NCBI GenBank assembly: GCA_963601185.1
Contig: CAVCEE010000002.1
Coordinates: 1-64,000, forward strand
Source of the DNA: Limisoma sp963601185
GTDB taxonomy: Bacteria; Bacteroidota; Bacteroidia; Bacteroidales; Muribaculaceae
Direction: 5' to 3'
Length of the DNA: 64,000 bases
The position numbers were made by a program, and so were the translations under genes. The notes under the pieces were generated by a model. The model saw nothing but the letters and a program-made list of their open reading frames with translations, was not told where the DNA came from and searched no databases. Each line of letters begins with the position of its first letter. The stretch's first letter is position 1. Positions 18,053 through 28,166 of this stretch are shown here, one piece after another.

Positions 18053-19198
18053 TTAATCTTGCTTTATTGTACCGTCTATGTTATCGTAAGTAGCACCGCT
18101 CTCCCACGCCTTGATTTCGGCATTGAGGATGGCAAGCGTGCCTCGACGCAGTTCCAGGTTGAAGATGTGCTGATAGCCCGATTTCAGCGTGTTCTCCGAC
18201 TGGTCGATGATGGACTTCGTAACCACGTGTTTCAAGTCGGGATAACCAGTTTCGTGCCATGTAACACGGATAGCCTGAACGATGCCGAAGGCAATGACAT
18301 CGAAAGTGGAGGTATAGCCTGGTGTAACGTCGTCTTCTGAGGCTTTAAACATCTCAATCTGTGTGCAGTAAGGGTTTTTCTCCTTCTGCTCGTTGGTGTA
18401 GTATGAACTGTTGACCGGCTTGTAGCGCGGAGCCATATAGGCGGTGTCGTAGGTTTCCTTGTCCTTGACTGCGATATTGTAGACATAGGCAGTGTCCGAC
18501 ACGCCGAGCAATTCTACGGAGTCGATATTGTCGTAGGTGAGTCTGCCGCCGTCGAGGCCGCCGTCGACAGTAGGTTTCAGGTTTACCTGCACCTTCGAGA
18601 AGCAGTGGTTGAACACCAGCCGCACACGGTTTGCCTCTGGCATCGCTCCCGACGGAGTCATCACAGTGTGAGCCTGTATCGGGTCTAACTGGTCGCTGAC
18701 TGATGCCATACTTGCCGTGCGGCGAAGGTCGAACAGCATTGTGTCGGCATCCATAGTCATAGAGCAGGTACTGTCGGTCAACTTGTTATAGTCTGCCAAG
18801 CCGATAAATATATGCGGCTTTCTGTTCTGCCAATAGAAAATCGATGACTCGCGGTCGAAATCATAGGCATCGATGTCGGTGGGTTCAGCATAGGTGCTCT
18901 TGCGGAACACGCTGTTGCCTACGGTGTTGTTAACCTGTAGCCACGCCTCGGTGTAACTATTGTAGTCCATACTGTTGGCTGCGCCTTGGTAGTACATCCG
19001 GCAGATGAATTTGCCGTCTTTCTGCATGTAGGGCACTACCGCAGCACGCGAAACAGGCGTTCCGCCGTCCGCACCGGAACTGAACAGCACCGGGCATGCG
19101 GTAAGGTCGGAATCCCCTCCGTTGTCGACAATCTCCCTGTCGGTACAAGCGGCAAGCAGCGTCATTGATATTCCTATAAACAGATATCGCAGTTTCAT
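18053..19198 (-). CDS. Fimbrillin-family lipoprotein (single domain)
   Basis: 381 residues. Lipobox LLAAC, C18; processing-type R51 in PVSRAAVV. Contains VRLVFNHCFSKVQVNLKPT, the family helix-strand, and ends YQHIFNLELRRGTLAILNA then IKAWESG, the terminal strands with the (I)xxWxxG signature seen in most of these paralogues. It lies immediately before the 997-residue protein gene, whose ATG is at 18050, so translation of the two is probably linked. It could be a pilus-body or anchor-type subunit. Confidence 0.82.
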   Translation of the reverse strand: MKLRYLFIGISMTLLAACTDREIVDNGGDSDLTACPVLFSSGADGGTPVSRAAVVPYMQKDGKFICRMYYQGAANSMDYNSYTEAWLQVNNTVGNSVFRKSTYAEPTDIDAYDFDRESSIFYWQNRKPHIFIGLADYNKLTDSTCSMTMDADTMLFDLRRTASMASVSDQLDPIQAHTVMTPSGAMPEANRVRLVFNHCFSKVQVNLKPTVDGGLDGGRLTYDNIDSVELLGVSDTAYVYNIAVKDKETYDTAYMAPRYKPVNSSYYTNEQKEKNPYCTQIEMFKASEDDVTPGYTSTFDVIAFGIVQAIRVTWHETGYPDLKHVVTKSIIDQSENTLKSGYQHIFNLELRRGTLAILNAEIKAWESGATYDNIDGTIKQD

Positions 19199-19219
19199 TA
19201 TTGTCTTCTTTTACTTATG

Positions 19220-21085
19220 TTAGTCCCAGTCGAGCGAAGCGTCGCCAGAACCCTTGTTTACCGTCCAGTCCTTGACGAATGCGCCAAACTGGATGGCTTC
19301 TTTTGCAAGTTTGACGGTGTAACTGTAGGCGTTGCCCCTCTCCCAGTTCTCTATCTTGGCGGACGAGCCGTCGAGAGCCACGTCGGTAAGGGTAACGCTA
19401 TACGTAGTGCCGTCCTGCAATGTGATTGTCAACACTTTCCCGGCAAGGTTCTGCGGTATCACGATATGTGATTCGCCCGACACTGCCGACAGAGTACTTG
19501 TGCTCGACGCTGTGCCTGTAATGTCGCCGGTTGCCACGTCAATCACGCCCTTGTCAACAAGATCGGAGATAGTGATTGTGGCGTTGGTGAGGTCCACTGC
19601 CGAATCATCGGTCGTGGTGGCAAGCGTAAACGACACCTTGCTCATTGCGTGGTGGAACTGCATAGGCACTTGCGATGTGCGCGGCGAGATTGCCGCACCC
19701 TCTGTCACCGTCACAGTCGCGCCGCTGTTGTTCTCGCCCGTATGCTTTGCCGTCGTAGCCCAAAGGAGGTCAGTCTCCTTGGTTGCTTCAAGGCTTCCGC
19801 CTACGGTCGTAATCTTATTGTCAGCACCTATGGCTGCCAAGCCACGGAAATAATAGTTCGTAGAGGCGTTCTGCCAGTAGATTTCGGGATTGTTGCTCCA
19901 CGCTCCGTCGGCATATTCGCGTGTGGTGACCTTGTCAAGGCCAGCAAGCGTAGTGCCGCGGAATATGTCGTAGGATGTTCCGTCGGTAAGGTCGGTGTCT
20001 GGAGTGATGTTGCGCAGGTCGGTGCTGAACTTAATCACGCCTTCTGCCGATGCGCTCTTTGTCACCCAGTCGGTAATCTGCGCCTTTACATCGATTGCCT
20101 GCTTGCGAAGCGTAGCCGTGAGTTGATAGTTTACGCCCGACTGCGTCCCGGTGAGAGCGCAATCCCAATCGTTAAGAATCTCCGGAGTGATTGTAATGGT
20201 GTAGTTGTTGCCATCCACATCATTGACTGCTATCCCCACATTGTCGTCGGCGGTAGGCACAAAAAGGCAGTCGAACACCGCTGTCTTTCCATCGGCACTC
20301 ACCGATGACTTGTGCATCTGGATTGAGCCCGTAGTGAAATCTGTGCCAAGTTTCGCTGTCGAGGCAGTGAATGTGCCCTTAACGTTTACACCACTAATGG
20401 TAACGGTGGTGTTGTCGAATATGTCTGTGTCATCGAAGCCTGTCGCTGCAACAAGCACTATCGTGGCCTTGCTCAAGGCGTGGGTGTAAGGGATGACCAA
20501 GCCGGAGCGTGTGCCGTCGACAGCGGTGCTGTGCTTATAGGCAACAATATCCTGCGCCTTCGACCAGAGGAGGTCGCTCGTCTTGTAGCCAGCGGTCTGG
20601 TCGGTTGCTACACTCCACGTCAACACATCGGCTGGCGTTGTCGGAGCACTGGCGTTGCCGTTGTAGCAATAGCCCCACAACGATTGCAGTCCGTGGTTGG
20701 CAGTGCGGATATCGTAGGTTGCGCTACTGAAATCGTCCCAGTAGAGAGCCTTGTCGGGAGTGATGTCGCTCGTTTCGTAGGTATCGGTAGTGCCGACCTG
20801 CGACATAGTAGCATCATTGTTTACGGTAAACGTGACAGTCTGGTCGAAACTGCCCACTCCTGTCGTTGCTCCGCTACCGGTCTGCGCATGGCGCAGATAA
20901 GCCACCAGTTTGTCGCCCGACTCGAAGTCGTGGTCGACAGCACGTGTCGTTGCGCTGTTTTCCTTGTCGACAAAAGCCATTGCCACGCTGACCGGAGTCT
21001 TGTCAGAGTCCTTCCAGTCAACCTCATTGCTGCATGCTGCCAATGACAATGCCGCCGAAACTATTATGATCTGATTTTTCATCAT
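19220..21085 (-). CDS. Two-domain fimbrillin-family lipoprotein
   Basis: 621 residues from ATG 21085, which overlaps the upstream stop as ATGA; the longer TTG start at 21121 is unlikely. C18 (LAAC) and R48 (ATTRAVDH). Two fimbrillin units in tandem: the first ends RKQAIDVKAQITDWVTKSAS near residue 350, the second ends AIQFGAFVKDWTVNKGS. Both carry the core YTHALSKATIVL or FHHAMSKVSFTL. Duplicated units within one polypeptide also occur in the next two genes upstream, which suggests they arose from one two-domain ancestor. Confidence 0.85.
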   Translation of the reverse strand: MMKNQIIIVSAALSLAACSNEVDWKDSDKTPVSVAMAFVDKENSATTRAVDHDFESGDKLVAYLRHAQTGSGATTGVGSFDQTVTFTVNNDATMSQVGTTDTYETSDITPDKALYWDDFSSATYDIRTANHGLQSLWGYCYNGNASAPTTPADVLTWSVATDQTAGYKTSDLLWSKAQDIVAYKHSTAVDGTRSGLVIPYTHALSKATIVLVAATGFDDTDIFDNTTVTISGVNVKGTFTASTAKLGTDFTTGSIQMHKSSVSADGKTAVFDCLFVPTADDNVGIAVNDVDGNNYTITITPEILNDWDCALTGTQSGVNYQLTATLRKQAIDVKAQITDWVTKSASAEGVIKFSTDLRNITPDTDLTDGTSYDIFRGTTLAGLDKVTTREYADGAWSNNPEIYWQNASTNYYFRGLAAIGADNKITTVGGSLEATKETDLLWATTAKHTGENNSGATVTVTEGAAISPRTSQVPMQFHHAMSKVSFTLATTTDDSAVDLTNATITISDLVDKGVIDVATGDITGTASSTSTLSAVSGESHIVIPQNLAGKVLTITLQDGTTYSVTLTDVALDGSSAKIENWERGNAYSYTVKLAKEAIQFGAFVKDWTVNKGSGDASLDWD

Positions 21086-23304
21086 AGCCAAATGTCTGAA
21101 TCCGCTGTTTTTGTTGTCCAATCGGTGATGGTTGCAGTAACCGACACCTTGGTTTTCCTAAGCGTAAGTGTATATGTGTACTTCTTTCCTGATTCCCAAG
21201 CCGTGATGGTGTGGGCGTCGCCTGTGGCAGTGCCGTCGCTGTCGGTTTCCTTCACCTTGATGTCGGAAATCGTAGCGCGGTAAATCGCTGAAACATTGCC
21301 GTCAGCGTCAAGAATCGAGATTTTGAACATCAATCCGGCGAGATTCTGCGGCACGATGCAGTCGTGGCGCAAGAGGCAGGAAGCATCCGTAGTGGTGTTG
21401 TTGAGCAGATAGTCTGCCGTAGTGCCGTATTTATCGACGGCGCGGCTGTCAAGTCCAATCCAGCCGTCGGTCCGGGCATTTTCAATCTCCACCTTGGTGC
21501 TGCCGCTGATGTCCACCTTGTCGCTGCCTGTGGTAGTCACGAGTTTCACCTCAACCTGCGACATCATATAGCGGAAATTAAGGTTCACCTTGCCTTCGCG
21601 TGCGCATACGCCGTGTACCGACATATCGACCGGACCGGCACCGTTGATGTGGTCCTCGTTGCCGCACATAGTGCCTGCGGCTATCTCCGGAGCACCAATC
21701 ATCAGGTTGCTCGGGAACGTAGAGGCATTATACTTGCAGTTTGCCACCTTGATGGCCTGATTGCCTGTTGTCGCTTCGTCCACGACGAGAGGTTTGTCGC
21801 TGACAGATGCTGAAGTGCTTGTCTGCGGATAGACGCCACGGAAATGATAGTGGGTCTGGTGGTCAGGCCAGTAGAGGTTGGTCGTAGCCGAGCCGTCGGG
21901 AGTGACGAATGTGCATTCGCCGGTTGTCGACAGTGTGGCATGCGCCTCTTCACCGTAGTAGTCACCGCTCTTGAACGACAGGTTGTACTTGCGGTTTGCG
22001 CCCGTGGTTTCGTCCGCCATGCGGTAGAAACTGAACGCATCGATTGTTGCTGTGCTTCCCGACTCGCCTACATTGGCAGTAACGTCGATTTTTGGTTCTT
22101 CTTCCGCACTCAGGTTGTTCCAGTCAACCACTGTGGCTGTAACGTTGATGCCGGTCTTGTTAACCGTCACGTTGAACACATAGTTATAGCCAGCCTTAGT
22201 GAGGTATCGTGTAGCCGCGTCTTCAGTAGGGAAAGCATCGTCAATGGCTTTCTTTATCTCCGCTGCTGTGATGTAGTAGAGGTTGTTGTCGGCATTAATC
22301 ATCGCCACGATGTCGGTTGACGAGGTGCAGACAATCGAGCCTGGATAGACAATGGCCTCTTCCTTGATTACCTGGTTAGTGCCTGACAGCGATTCTCCTG
22401 TCTTTTTCGGAGTCACTGCCACCAAATCGCCAGTCGGCGTTGCCACGCTTTTCTTGACGTTGACGTTGCCTTCAACATAGCAGTAGTACTCTTTTGTCGA
22501 TGCGCTGCTCTTCGAGCGCGTAAGGGTCACCACCGGTGTGCCGGCAAACTTATAATCAGTAAAACCTTCAGCCGCCTTAAGGTTGAAGGTGATTTTACTA
22601 AGCACGTGTCGGAACACCAATCGCGCTTGCAAAGGGTCGGCTGTGCTCTCCCCTTTCCGGATGGCTTTGTGCTCCTCAAATGTCAACCGTCCGGGATTGC
22701 CGTCGCCACTAAGATTGTTGGCAACAATCAAATCCTTGTTGAGCAAAAGGTCGGCACTGTTGTCCACAGTGTTCCACGAAAGTAGATTGGAGTCGGCGGT
22801 AGCGTCGCCCCAAGCATTGTCGGCAAGTTCAGATGCCGCTGTCAGTCCATCGATTGCCACGGCATAGATGTCGAGGCCCTTGTCGGTGTTAGCCTTATTG
22901 TCGGGATCGGCTGCGCCAAAATCATCCCAATAGAGCATCGGAGTGTAGCCTGAAACGGGATTGTAGGTTGCACCCGTTGCCGGAGTGCCCGCTGCGGCAT
23001 GGCTCGTTTTTATAATTTCACGAGTGGCACTTCCGCTTGTCCATGCGCCTTCCATCCTAAGACGGATGCCAGTGCCTGTGGTCAGACTCACATAAGAGTC
23101 AGTTGCACCGTCGGCTCGGGTTGCGCCCTGACGTTTCAGAGTGTTTGACGATCCGCTGCCGAGACTGTTGTCAACGCCCATTGTAAGGGCAATGGCATTG
23201 TACTCCTCGCCGACAGACGATGGCACGGCTGTGTCATCACTACACGACGCTAACGCCACGAGTGATGCCATAGCCATCCATTTGAATTTTATCGTCTTAA
23301 ACAT
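21082..23304 (-). CDS. Two-domain fimbrillin-family lipoprotein
   Basis: 740 residues. C21 in LASC is the acylation site and R63 in GATRADGAT the processing-type arginine. Domain one has LVFRHVLSKITFNLKAAEGF and ends TGINVTATVVDWNNLSAEE near residue 400; domain two has LNFRYMMSQVEVKLVTTTGS and ends TKVSVTATITDWTTKTADS. The stop overlaps the next gene start (ATGA). The 4-base gap to the preceding gene and this overlap show a tightly packed operon. Confidence 0.87.
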   Translation of the reverse strand: MFKTIKFKWMAMASLVALASCSDDTAVPSSVGEEYNAIALTMGVDNSLGSGSSNTLKRQGATRADGATDSYVSLTTGTGIRLRMEGAWTSGSATREIIKTSHAAAGTPATGATYNPVSGYTPMLYWDDFGAADPDNKANTDKGLDIYAVAIDGLTAASELADNAWGDATADSNLLSWNTVDNSADLLLNKDLIVANNLSGDGNPGRLTFEEHKAIRKGESTADPLQARLVFRHVLSKITFNLKAAEGFTDYKFAGTPVVTLTRSKSSASTKEYYCYVEGNVNVKKSVATPTGDLVAVTPKKTGESLSGTNQVIKEEAIVYPGSIVCTSSTDIVAMINADNNLYYITAAEIKKAIDDAFPTEDAATRYLTKAGYNYVFNVTVNKTGINVTATVVDWNNLSAEEEPKIDVTANVGESGSTATIDAFSFYRMADETTGANRKYNLSFKSGDYYGEEAHATLSTTGECTFVTPDGSATTNLYWPDHQTHYHFRGVYPQTSTSASVSDKPLVVDEATTGNQAIKVANCKYNASTFPSNLMIGAPEIAAGTMCGNEDHINGAGPVDMSVHGVCAREGKVNLNFRYMMSQVEVKLVTTTGSDKVDISGSTKVEIENARTDGWIGLDSRAVDKYGTTADYLLNNTTTDASCLLRHDCIVPQNLAGLMFKISILDADGNVSAIYRATISDIKVKETDSDGTATGDAHTITAWESGKKYTYTLTLRKTKVSVTATITDWTTKTADSDIWL

Positions 23305-23308
23305 ACGA

Positions 23309-25510
23309 TTAGTCTTCGATTGTTATATCTGTTTCGCCTGTAATTTCAGTGTACGGCACGAGAGTTGCAGTAAATTTCTCGATACCAGCCTTAGACAATG
23401 TAATTGTGTAAGTGTAGCAGCAGTTAGGATACCAGTATGTGATTGCCTGACCCACAGACTGACCGATTGACACGTTTGTGCCGTTGGTTACGCTGGATGC
23501 CAGGATGGTGCTCAACTTCTCTACAACGTAGTAGATGTTGTTGTCAGGTGTCTGGATGGTCAAGCCAACATATGTGCTGCCATCAACCAATGCCTGAGGC
23601 ACTACATAGTAGTCGTAACTTCCGCTGATTGCGTAGGTGCTTGCGGTTGCTACATCCGGCGCTGTCATTGCCGTTGCACTCGTTGCGCGCGAGCCTGTAG
23701 CCGTTGCCAAACCGTTACCCATATAGACCTTACCGTTGGTATAGATGTGGGTCAACGAAACCTTTGTCATGTTTGTGCCGTCGTAGAGTGTCACCTTGTT
23801 GTCGCCGGTTGTGGTCTTTACATACACCTTGATGTGGCTCAGCATGTTAACCTCTGTCAAGTGAATCTCATCGTTGGTTGCACCGATGGCGTGACTGATG
23901 TGGTGGTCGGTTGCGCTATAGTCGAAACCGTTGGTGAGGTCATACTGGAGAGTCTTTCCGCTGATCATCGGTGCGCCCCAGCGGTAGTTGCCGTTGGTTG
24001 TACCGGCTGCGATGTCGAAATATTCTTTGCCTGAGGCATCCGTTCCGATTGTTCTTTCAGAGATGCCGTCTGTGCCGACCATACGGAGGTGATAGAACGT
24101 CTTGTTGTCGTCCCAATACCAGTTGGTCTTCCAAATTGAACTACCCGATTCAGGAGCAGTGAGAGTTGCAATGTTTCCAGCATAGTTTGCATCCCAGTCG
24201 TAGTGCTTCTCGTAAGGCTCGCCCACTACATAGTCGGTGTAGGCTGAAGCCGAACGATAGAGCGAGAAGTTTTTGGAATCAGTGCCGCCGTAGTTGCTGA
24301 ACGAGAACGACAGGTAGGCATTGTTTCTCTCAAATTCACCGGAAAGGTTTGTCCACTCAGCCAATGTTGCTGTAATCTTGTCAATCTTGGTTTTGTTGAC
24401 TGTGACTGTGAGGATGTAGTTCTGACCCTGCTGCATCTCGATGCCGTTGGTACCATCAGTGAACTTCAAGTTCGGAATGTTTGCCGCAATGTTGAGCGCG
24501 TCGTAGATGCTGTTTTGGGTAACGTAGTAGAGGTTGCCTGCCACTTCAAACTGAAGCACATTGGTTTCGCTGCCTGTGGTGAACACATAGCCTGGCAACA
24601 CCTGACCGATGTATCTGCTGTTGGTAGTCATAGTCGCCATATTGATGTCGCTTGCAGTTGTACCTGAGAACACGCCATCCTTGATGTCGAAAGTACCTGT
24701 CTGCGGCATTGCGAGCATTTTCACGTTAGAGATGGTGTTTGTGCCAGTAAATCCTTCGCCAAGAACCACATTCAAGGTGATGCGGCTAAGAGCGTGCACG
24801 AAGTTAAGGTTACCCTTGTCAAACTTGCCAGGACCGTCGGTCACTGTTGTGCTCTTCAGACGGAACTTCATCTGACCCGGAGTCAATACGCTGAAGTCTG
24901 AGCCGTCGAAAGTAGGATAAGTTGACGTTGTGAAATTATATTCGTAGACACCGTTCTTTTGGTTGTATTCGGTGAACGCTGGCTGGATGTTGTTGCTGTA
25001 AACGAGGTCGCTGTTTGAAATCAACTCCGTTGTCTGGGTTGTTGCCACTGTCCAAGAGAGGGTGTTGTCGGCATTTGTACCCCAAGTGTTGTCGCCCTTA
25101 AGTGCATCGGCAGCAATGACACCGGTTTTGTCGGGCACTGCCACTGCATAAATCGACAACAGCGTGTTGCGGCCGTAGGCATCATCCCAATAGCGTGTGT
25201 TTGTGCCGCCGTCGCTGAAACTCAGAGTGGAATAGTTTGTGCCTGTCTCGGCAGTAGCCATAGTGCGTGTGTATTTCGACTGCGATGCGTCGGCGGCGTT
25301 GGTTGCAGCCATACGCATCACAATGCCTGTGGTTGCAGCAAATCCGGCACGCGACTGACCGTTGACTGACTTAGCCGTATTGTTGTCGGTCATCGAAAAC
25401 TCAATGGCTGATTTTTCTGAATCGCTCTTTGATCCAGGGACATCATCCTTGGCGCACGATGCAAATACCAGTGCCGTCGCCAAACTTAGTGGAGTGATTA
25501 AATTTTTCAT
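23309..25510 (-). CDS. Two-domain fimbrillin-family lipoprotein
   Basis: 733 residues. C19 (FASC), R54 (GQSRAGFA). First unit: LNFVHALSRITLNVVLGEGF, ending KIDKITATLAEWTNLSGEF near residue 390; second unit: INMLSHIKVYVKTTTGDNK-like core and end YTYTITLSKAGIEKFTATL. Ser, Thr and Asn are abundant and the protein is nearly free of cysteine after lipidation, as usual for pilins. Base composition matches the rest of the operon. Confidence 0.87.
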   Translation of the reverse strand: MKNLITPLSLATALVFASCAKDDVPGSKSDSEKSAIEFSMTDNNTAKSVNGQSRAGFAATTGIVMRMAATNAADASQSKYTRTMATAETGTNYSTLSFSDGGTNTRYWDDAYGRNTLLSIYAVAVPDKTGVIAADALKGDNTWGTNADNTLSWTVATTQTTELISNSDLVYSNNIQPAFTEYNQKNGVYEYNFTTSTYPTFDGSDFSVLTPGQMKFRLKSTTVTDGPGKFDKGNLNFVHALSRITLNVVLGEGFTGTNTISNVKMLAMPQTGTFDIKDGVFSGTTASDINMATMTTNSRYIGQVLPGYVFTTGSETNVLQFEVAGNLYYVTQNSIYDALNIAANIPNLKFTDGTNGIEMQQGQNYILTVTVNKTKIDKITATLAEWTNLSGEFERNNAYLSFSFSNYGGTDSKNFSLYRSASAYTDYVVGEPYEKHYDWDANYAGNIATLTAPESGSSIWKTNWYWDDNKTFYHLRMVGTDGISERTIGTDASGKEYFDIAAGTTNGNYRWGAPMISGKTLQYDLTNGFDYSATDHHISHAIGATNDEIHLTEVNMLSHIKVYVKTTTGDNKVTLYDGTNMTKVSLTHIYTNGKVYMGNGLATATGSRATSATAMTAPDVATASTYAISGSYDYYVVPQALVDGSTYVGLTIQTPDNNIYYVVEKLSTILASSVTNGTNVSIGQSVGQAITYWYPNCCYTYTITLSKAGIEKFTATLVPYTEITGETDITIED

Positions 25511-25544
25511 CGTTATATGGTTTTTTATAATTTTCTATATTGTT

Positions 25545-26807
25545 TTATTCTTCCAAGTCGGTTGTTGTCCTTCCCTCAACGTCTTCCCAGTCGGAGACGG
25601 TTGCGGTAAAGGATATGTCATAGTAGAACAGGCGGTTCACCACTATGTAGTATGTATAAAGGCAATTCGGTCGCCAGGTGTATTCCGACACCACATTGCC
25701 GTCAGAGTCGGTTATGGTCAGCGGATAATCGGTTACGGTGTAAGGCTCTCCGCTGAGTGGTTCCAATGTGAAGGACACATACAGTTTGACGCCGCTTTGC
25801 GGCACTTGCAACAAACCGTCCTTACATTCGAAATAGTAAGCGTTTACATCGTTTTTCGATTGCCATTCGTGCTTTTCCAGATAGGCGTCGGTAAAGGTGT
25901 CTGACGGTCCGGAGAACGACAGCAGTTGGTTGTAGCCCGACTGCCAAGTCTTGTCGCCAAATTCGCCGTCAACAACGCTGTTCACCCCACTCTGGGTGAA
26001 GTCAACGGTGTAGTTGCCGGTAGAGGTTACGAAACCCTCTGCATTGGCGGACACCACCTTGAAGGTCACATCCTTAATTTTGACGCTCTGTGTTTCCACG
26101 ACTGGCATTGTAGTGTAAATGCCGAAACGCACTTTCGACGACAGGCGATGGAATGGCAATGGAACGGCCTTCGTCGGTGAATCGCCACCTGAGCCGATAG
26201 TCTTGCCGGTAATTATGTCGATGTCGTCGGTCTTTGTTGCGTCGTCAGCATTGTGTTGCCGCTGCATCTGTGCCACGAGGTATTCGTCGGCTGATGTAGG
26301 GCTGACCACGCCGTCGGTTGCCGACTGCGTGTGGAGGCTCTGCTTGATTTTTACCTGTCGGTCTGTCACGGCAAAGCCGGTCATAACAGCATTACCCAGG
26401 ATAGGAGCAGGAGCGATACCGATGAATTCGTAGGGGAAGGCGGAGAGATCCCAATATTTCTCCGTCTGGTTCTGGTATAAACCGTCGCCAGTGCCTCCCA
26501 CCGTGTTCCATTTTGCACCTGTACCGCTCCAACCATCCTGCTGGTAGAGTGCTTGGTACTGCTCCATCACGATCTGCTGACCGCCAGACTTGTAGGCTTT
26601 ATAGGTGCTTACAAGAAAGTCGGAAGCCAGAGCCTGCGAGGCTCGAGTAGAGCGTGTCTCCATATTGCCCACCAACGGGATGCTAAACCGCAAGGGCGTA
26701 CCATCGGGCGTTTCAGGCTCTTCCCTGTCGATAACCGAGTTGGAAGAACAACCTGTAGCCAACGCCGACAGCAGTGCAATGGAGATATAGGTAGCAGTAC
26801 GTTTCAT
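25545..26807 (-). CDS. Fimbrillin-family lipoprotein (single domain)
   Basis: 420 residues from ATG 26807 (a TTG at 26813 also reads in frame). Lipobox ALATGC with C20; two arginines, R52 and R55, in ETRSTRASQ match the maturation position. Core VPLPFHRLSSKVRFGIYTT and final strands YTYYIVVNRLFYYDISFTA then TVSDWEDVEG. A typical one-domain subunit. Confidence 0.87.
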   Translation of the reverse strand: MKRTATYISIALLSALATGCSSNSVIDREEPETPDGTPLRFSIPLVGNMETRSTRASQALASDFLVSTYKAYKSGGQQIVMEQYQALYQQDGWSGTGAKWNTVGGTGDGLYQNQTEKYWDLSAFPYEFIGIAPAPILGNAVMTGFAVTDRQVKIKQSLHTQSATDGVVSPTSADEYLVAQMQRQHNADDATKTDDIDIITGKTIGSGGDSPTKAVPLPFHRLSSKVRFGIYTTMPVVETQSVKIKDVTFKVVSANAEGFVTSTGNYTVDFTQSGVNSVVDGEFGDKTWQSGYNQLLSFSGPSDTFTDAYLEKHEWQSKNDVNAYYFECKDGLLQVPQSGVKLYVSFTLEPLSGEPYTVTDYPLTITDSDGNVVSEYTWRPNCLYTYYIVVNRLFYYDISFTATVSDWEDVEGRTTTDLEE

Positions 26808-26819
26808 TGTCAAATTCTA

Positions 26820-28124
26820 TTAGTTGATAGCGTGTTCAGACTCAGCAGTATTCCAATCTTCAATTGTAAGATTGTCAAAGATAATTGGCTTGAGTGCTGT
26901 ATCGGTGTCTGGTTTTGGGTTGTTCGGGTCGATATCTTTGCTTGGGTCTGTGCTACCTGATGTGTTCTTTGTAAGACGGAAGATGTATTTGTAGATAGTA
27001 TTCGACTTCCAGTCGCAGTAGTCAAACGGTACAAATACGGTTGCATCTCTTACAATCACTGTTTCGTTTGTATCCTCTGCCGTCAACTTGTAAGTTACGT
27101 GGAATGTAAGACCAGTCTTGTTGGTTGAGTTGGCAGGAATCACAAAATATTTTGTAGCAGACATTGTCGGTGCTGTTCTCTCAGTAGAAATTGTTTCTGT
27201 CGGGATAGTAAACTGCAGATGTTCAGCGTCAAACACTTCTGCATCGTTACCTGTAATGGCAAGCGTTGCATCTATGCCAGAGAAATCAACAGTAGCACCT
27301 GCTTTGTGGTAAAGGACACCATAGGTGTAGTTGTCGCCTGCATCCTTAACTGCTGGAGTAGCGCAAACACCAGCGTAAGCGCCTTCCTTGAGGTCGAGGA
27401 TTTCGACCTTGTAGCCGTCGATGTTCTCATAGAAACCGATTTGGATTTGTGCACCGATACGCTTGAATGCAATCTGCACCTTGTTGTTGTAGGCTACTTT
27501 CGCTACGGTCTTGTTAGCATAGAGGAAGTCGTGAGCCGAAGCATCATCGTAGCCATCGGTAAGTGCAAGACCAGGGATGGTAAGAACCTTGGTTGTTGGG
27601 TCGAATGTTGCTGTGTTTGCACCGTTGATGTAAGGAGCATAAGCATAGAAATCAACCGACGACGATGAGTAGTCCCAATATTTCAAGAACTGGTTGTCGC
27701 AGTTCGACATATAGAAATCATGATCTTTTGTGTAGTAACCGTCAGTTCCTGCGTAAGTGTAATCGTTTTTGCCCAATTTCTCATAAGCCCAAAGCGACTC
27801 GCCCAATGTAGACTGGTCAGCAACGCTGAAACTATAACCTTTATGGTTTATTGCGTCACCATAGCCCACGAGGTAGTTGTTCATCACTTCTTGCTGTGCA
27901 GCGCCTGTAGTGTTCTTATAGGCAAACACACCGAAGTTGTAGTGGCCAGCATCCTGCAAATTTACAGATCCAGCACGCGACGTGATTGTGTTACGGTTGA
28001 TGATCTCAAAACCGATGGCATCTTGCGAAGTCTTATTCCCTTCGTTAGTCACATTCTCAAAATCGTTGGAGCAGGCAGTCAACAATATGGCTGATGCCGC
28101 CAACAACAAATTTTTCCTTCTCAT
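26820..28124 (-). CDS. Fimbrillin-family lipoprotein, first of eleven in the operon
   Basis: 434 residues. Lipobox LLTAC (C18), processing-type R50 in TITSRAGSVN. The body contains NKVQIAFKRIGAQIQIGFYE, the family core, and IYKYIFRLTKNTSG near the end followed by DNLTIEDWNTAESEHAIN, the terminal W signature. A linker rich in Asp, Pro and Asn (about 390-410) separates the last strand. As the first pilin gene behind the DUF3575/DUF5119 pair it is a good candidate for the main shaft subunit, but position alone supports this. Confidence 0.87.
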   Translation of the reverse strand: MRRKNLLLAASAILLTACSNDFENVTNEGNKTSQDAIGFEIINRNTITSRAGSVNLQDAGHYNFGVFAYKNTTGAAQQEVMNNYLVGYGDAINHKGYSFSVADQSTLGESLWAYEKLGKNDYTYAGTDGYYTKDHDFYMSNCDNQFLKYWDYSSSSVDFYAYAPYINGANTATFDPTTKVLTIPGLALTDGYDDASAHDFLYANKTVAKVAYNNKVQIAFKRIGAQIQIGFYENIDGYKVEILDLKEGAYAGVCATPAVKDAGDNYTYGVLYHKAGATVDFSGIDATLAITGNDAEVFDAEHLQFTIPTETISTERTAPTMSATKYFVIPANSTNKTGLTFHVTYKLTAEDTNETVIVRDATVFVPFDYCDWKSNTIYKYIFRLTKNTSGSTDPSKDIDPNNPKPDTDTALKPIIFDNLTIEDWNTAESEHAIN

Positions 28125-28166
28125 AAAAAATACTGTTTAGTTTAATGGTATATATTAATTACTCTT

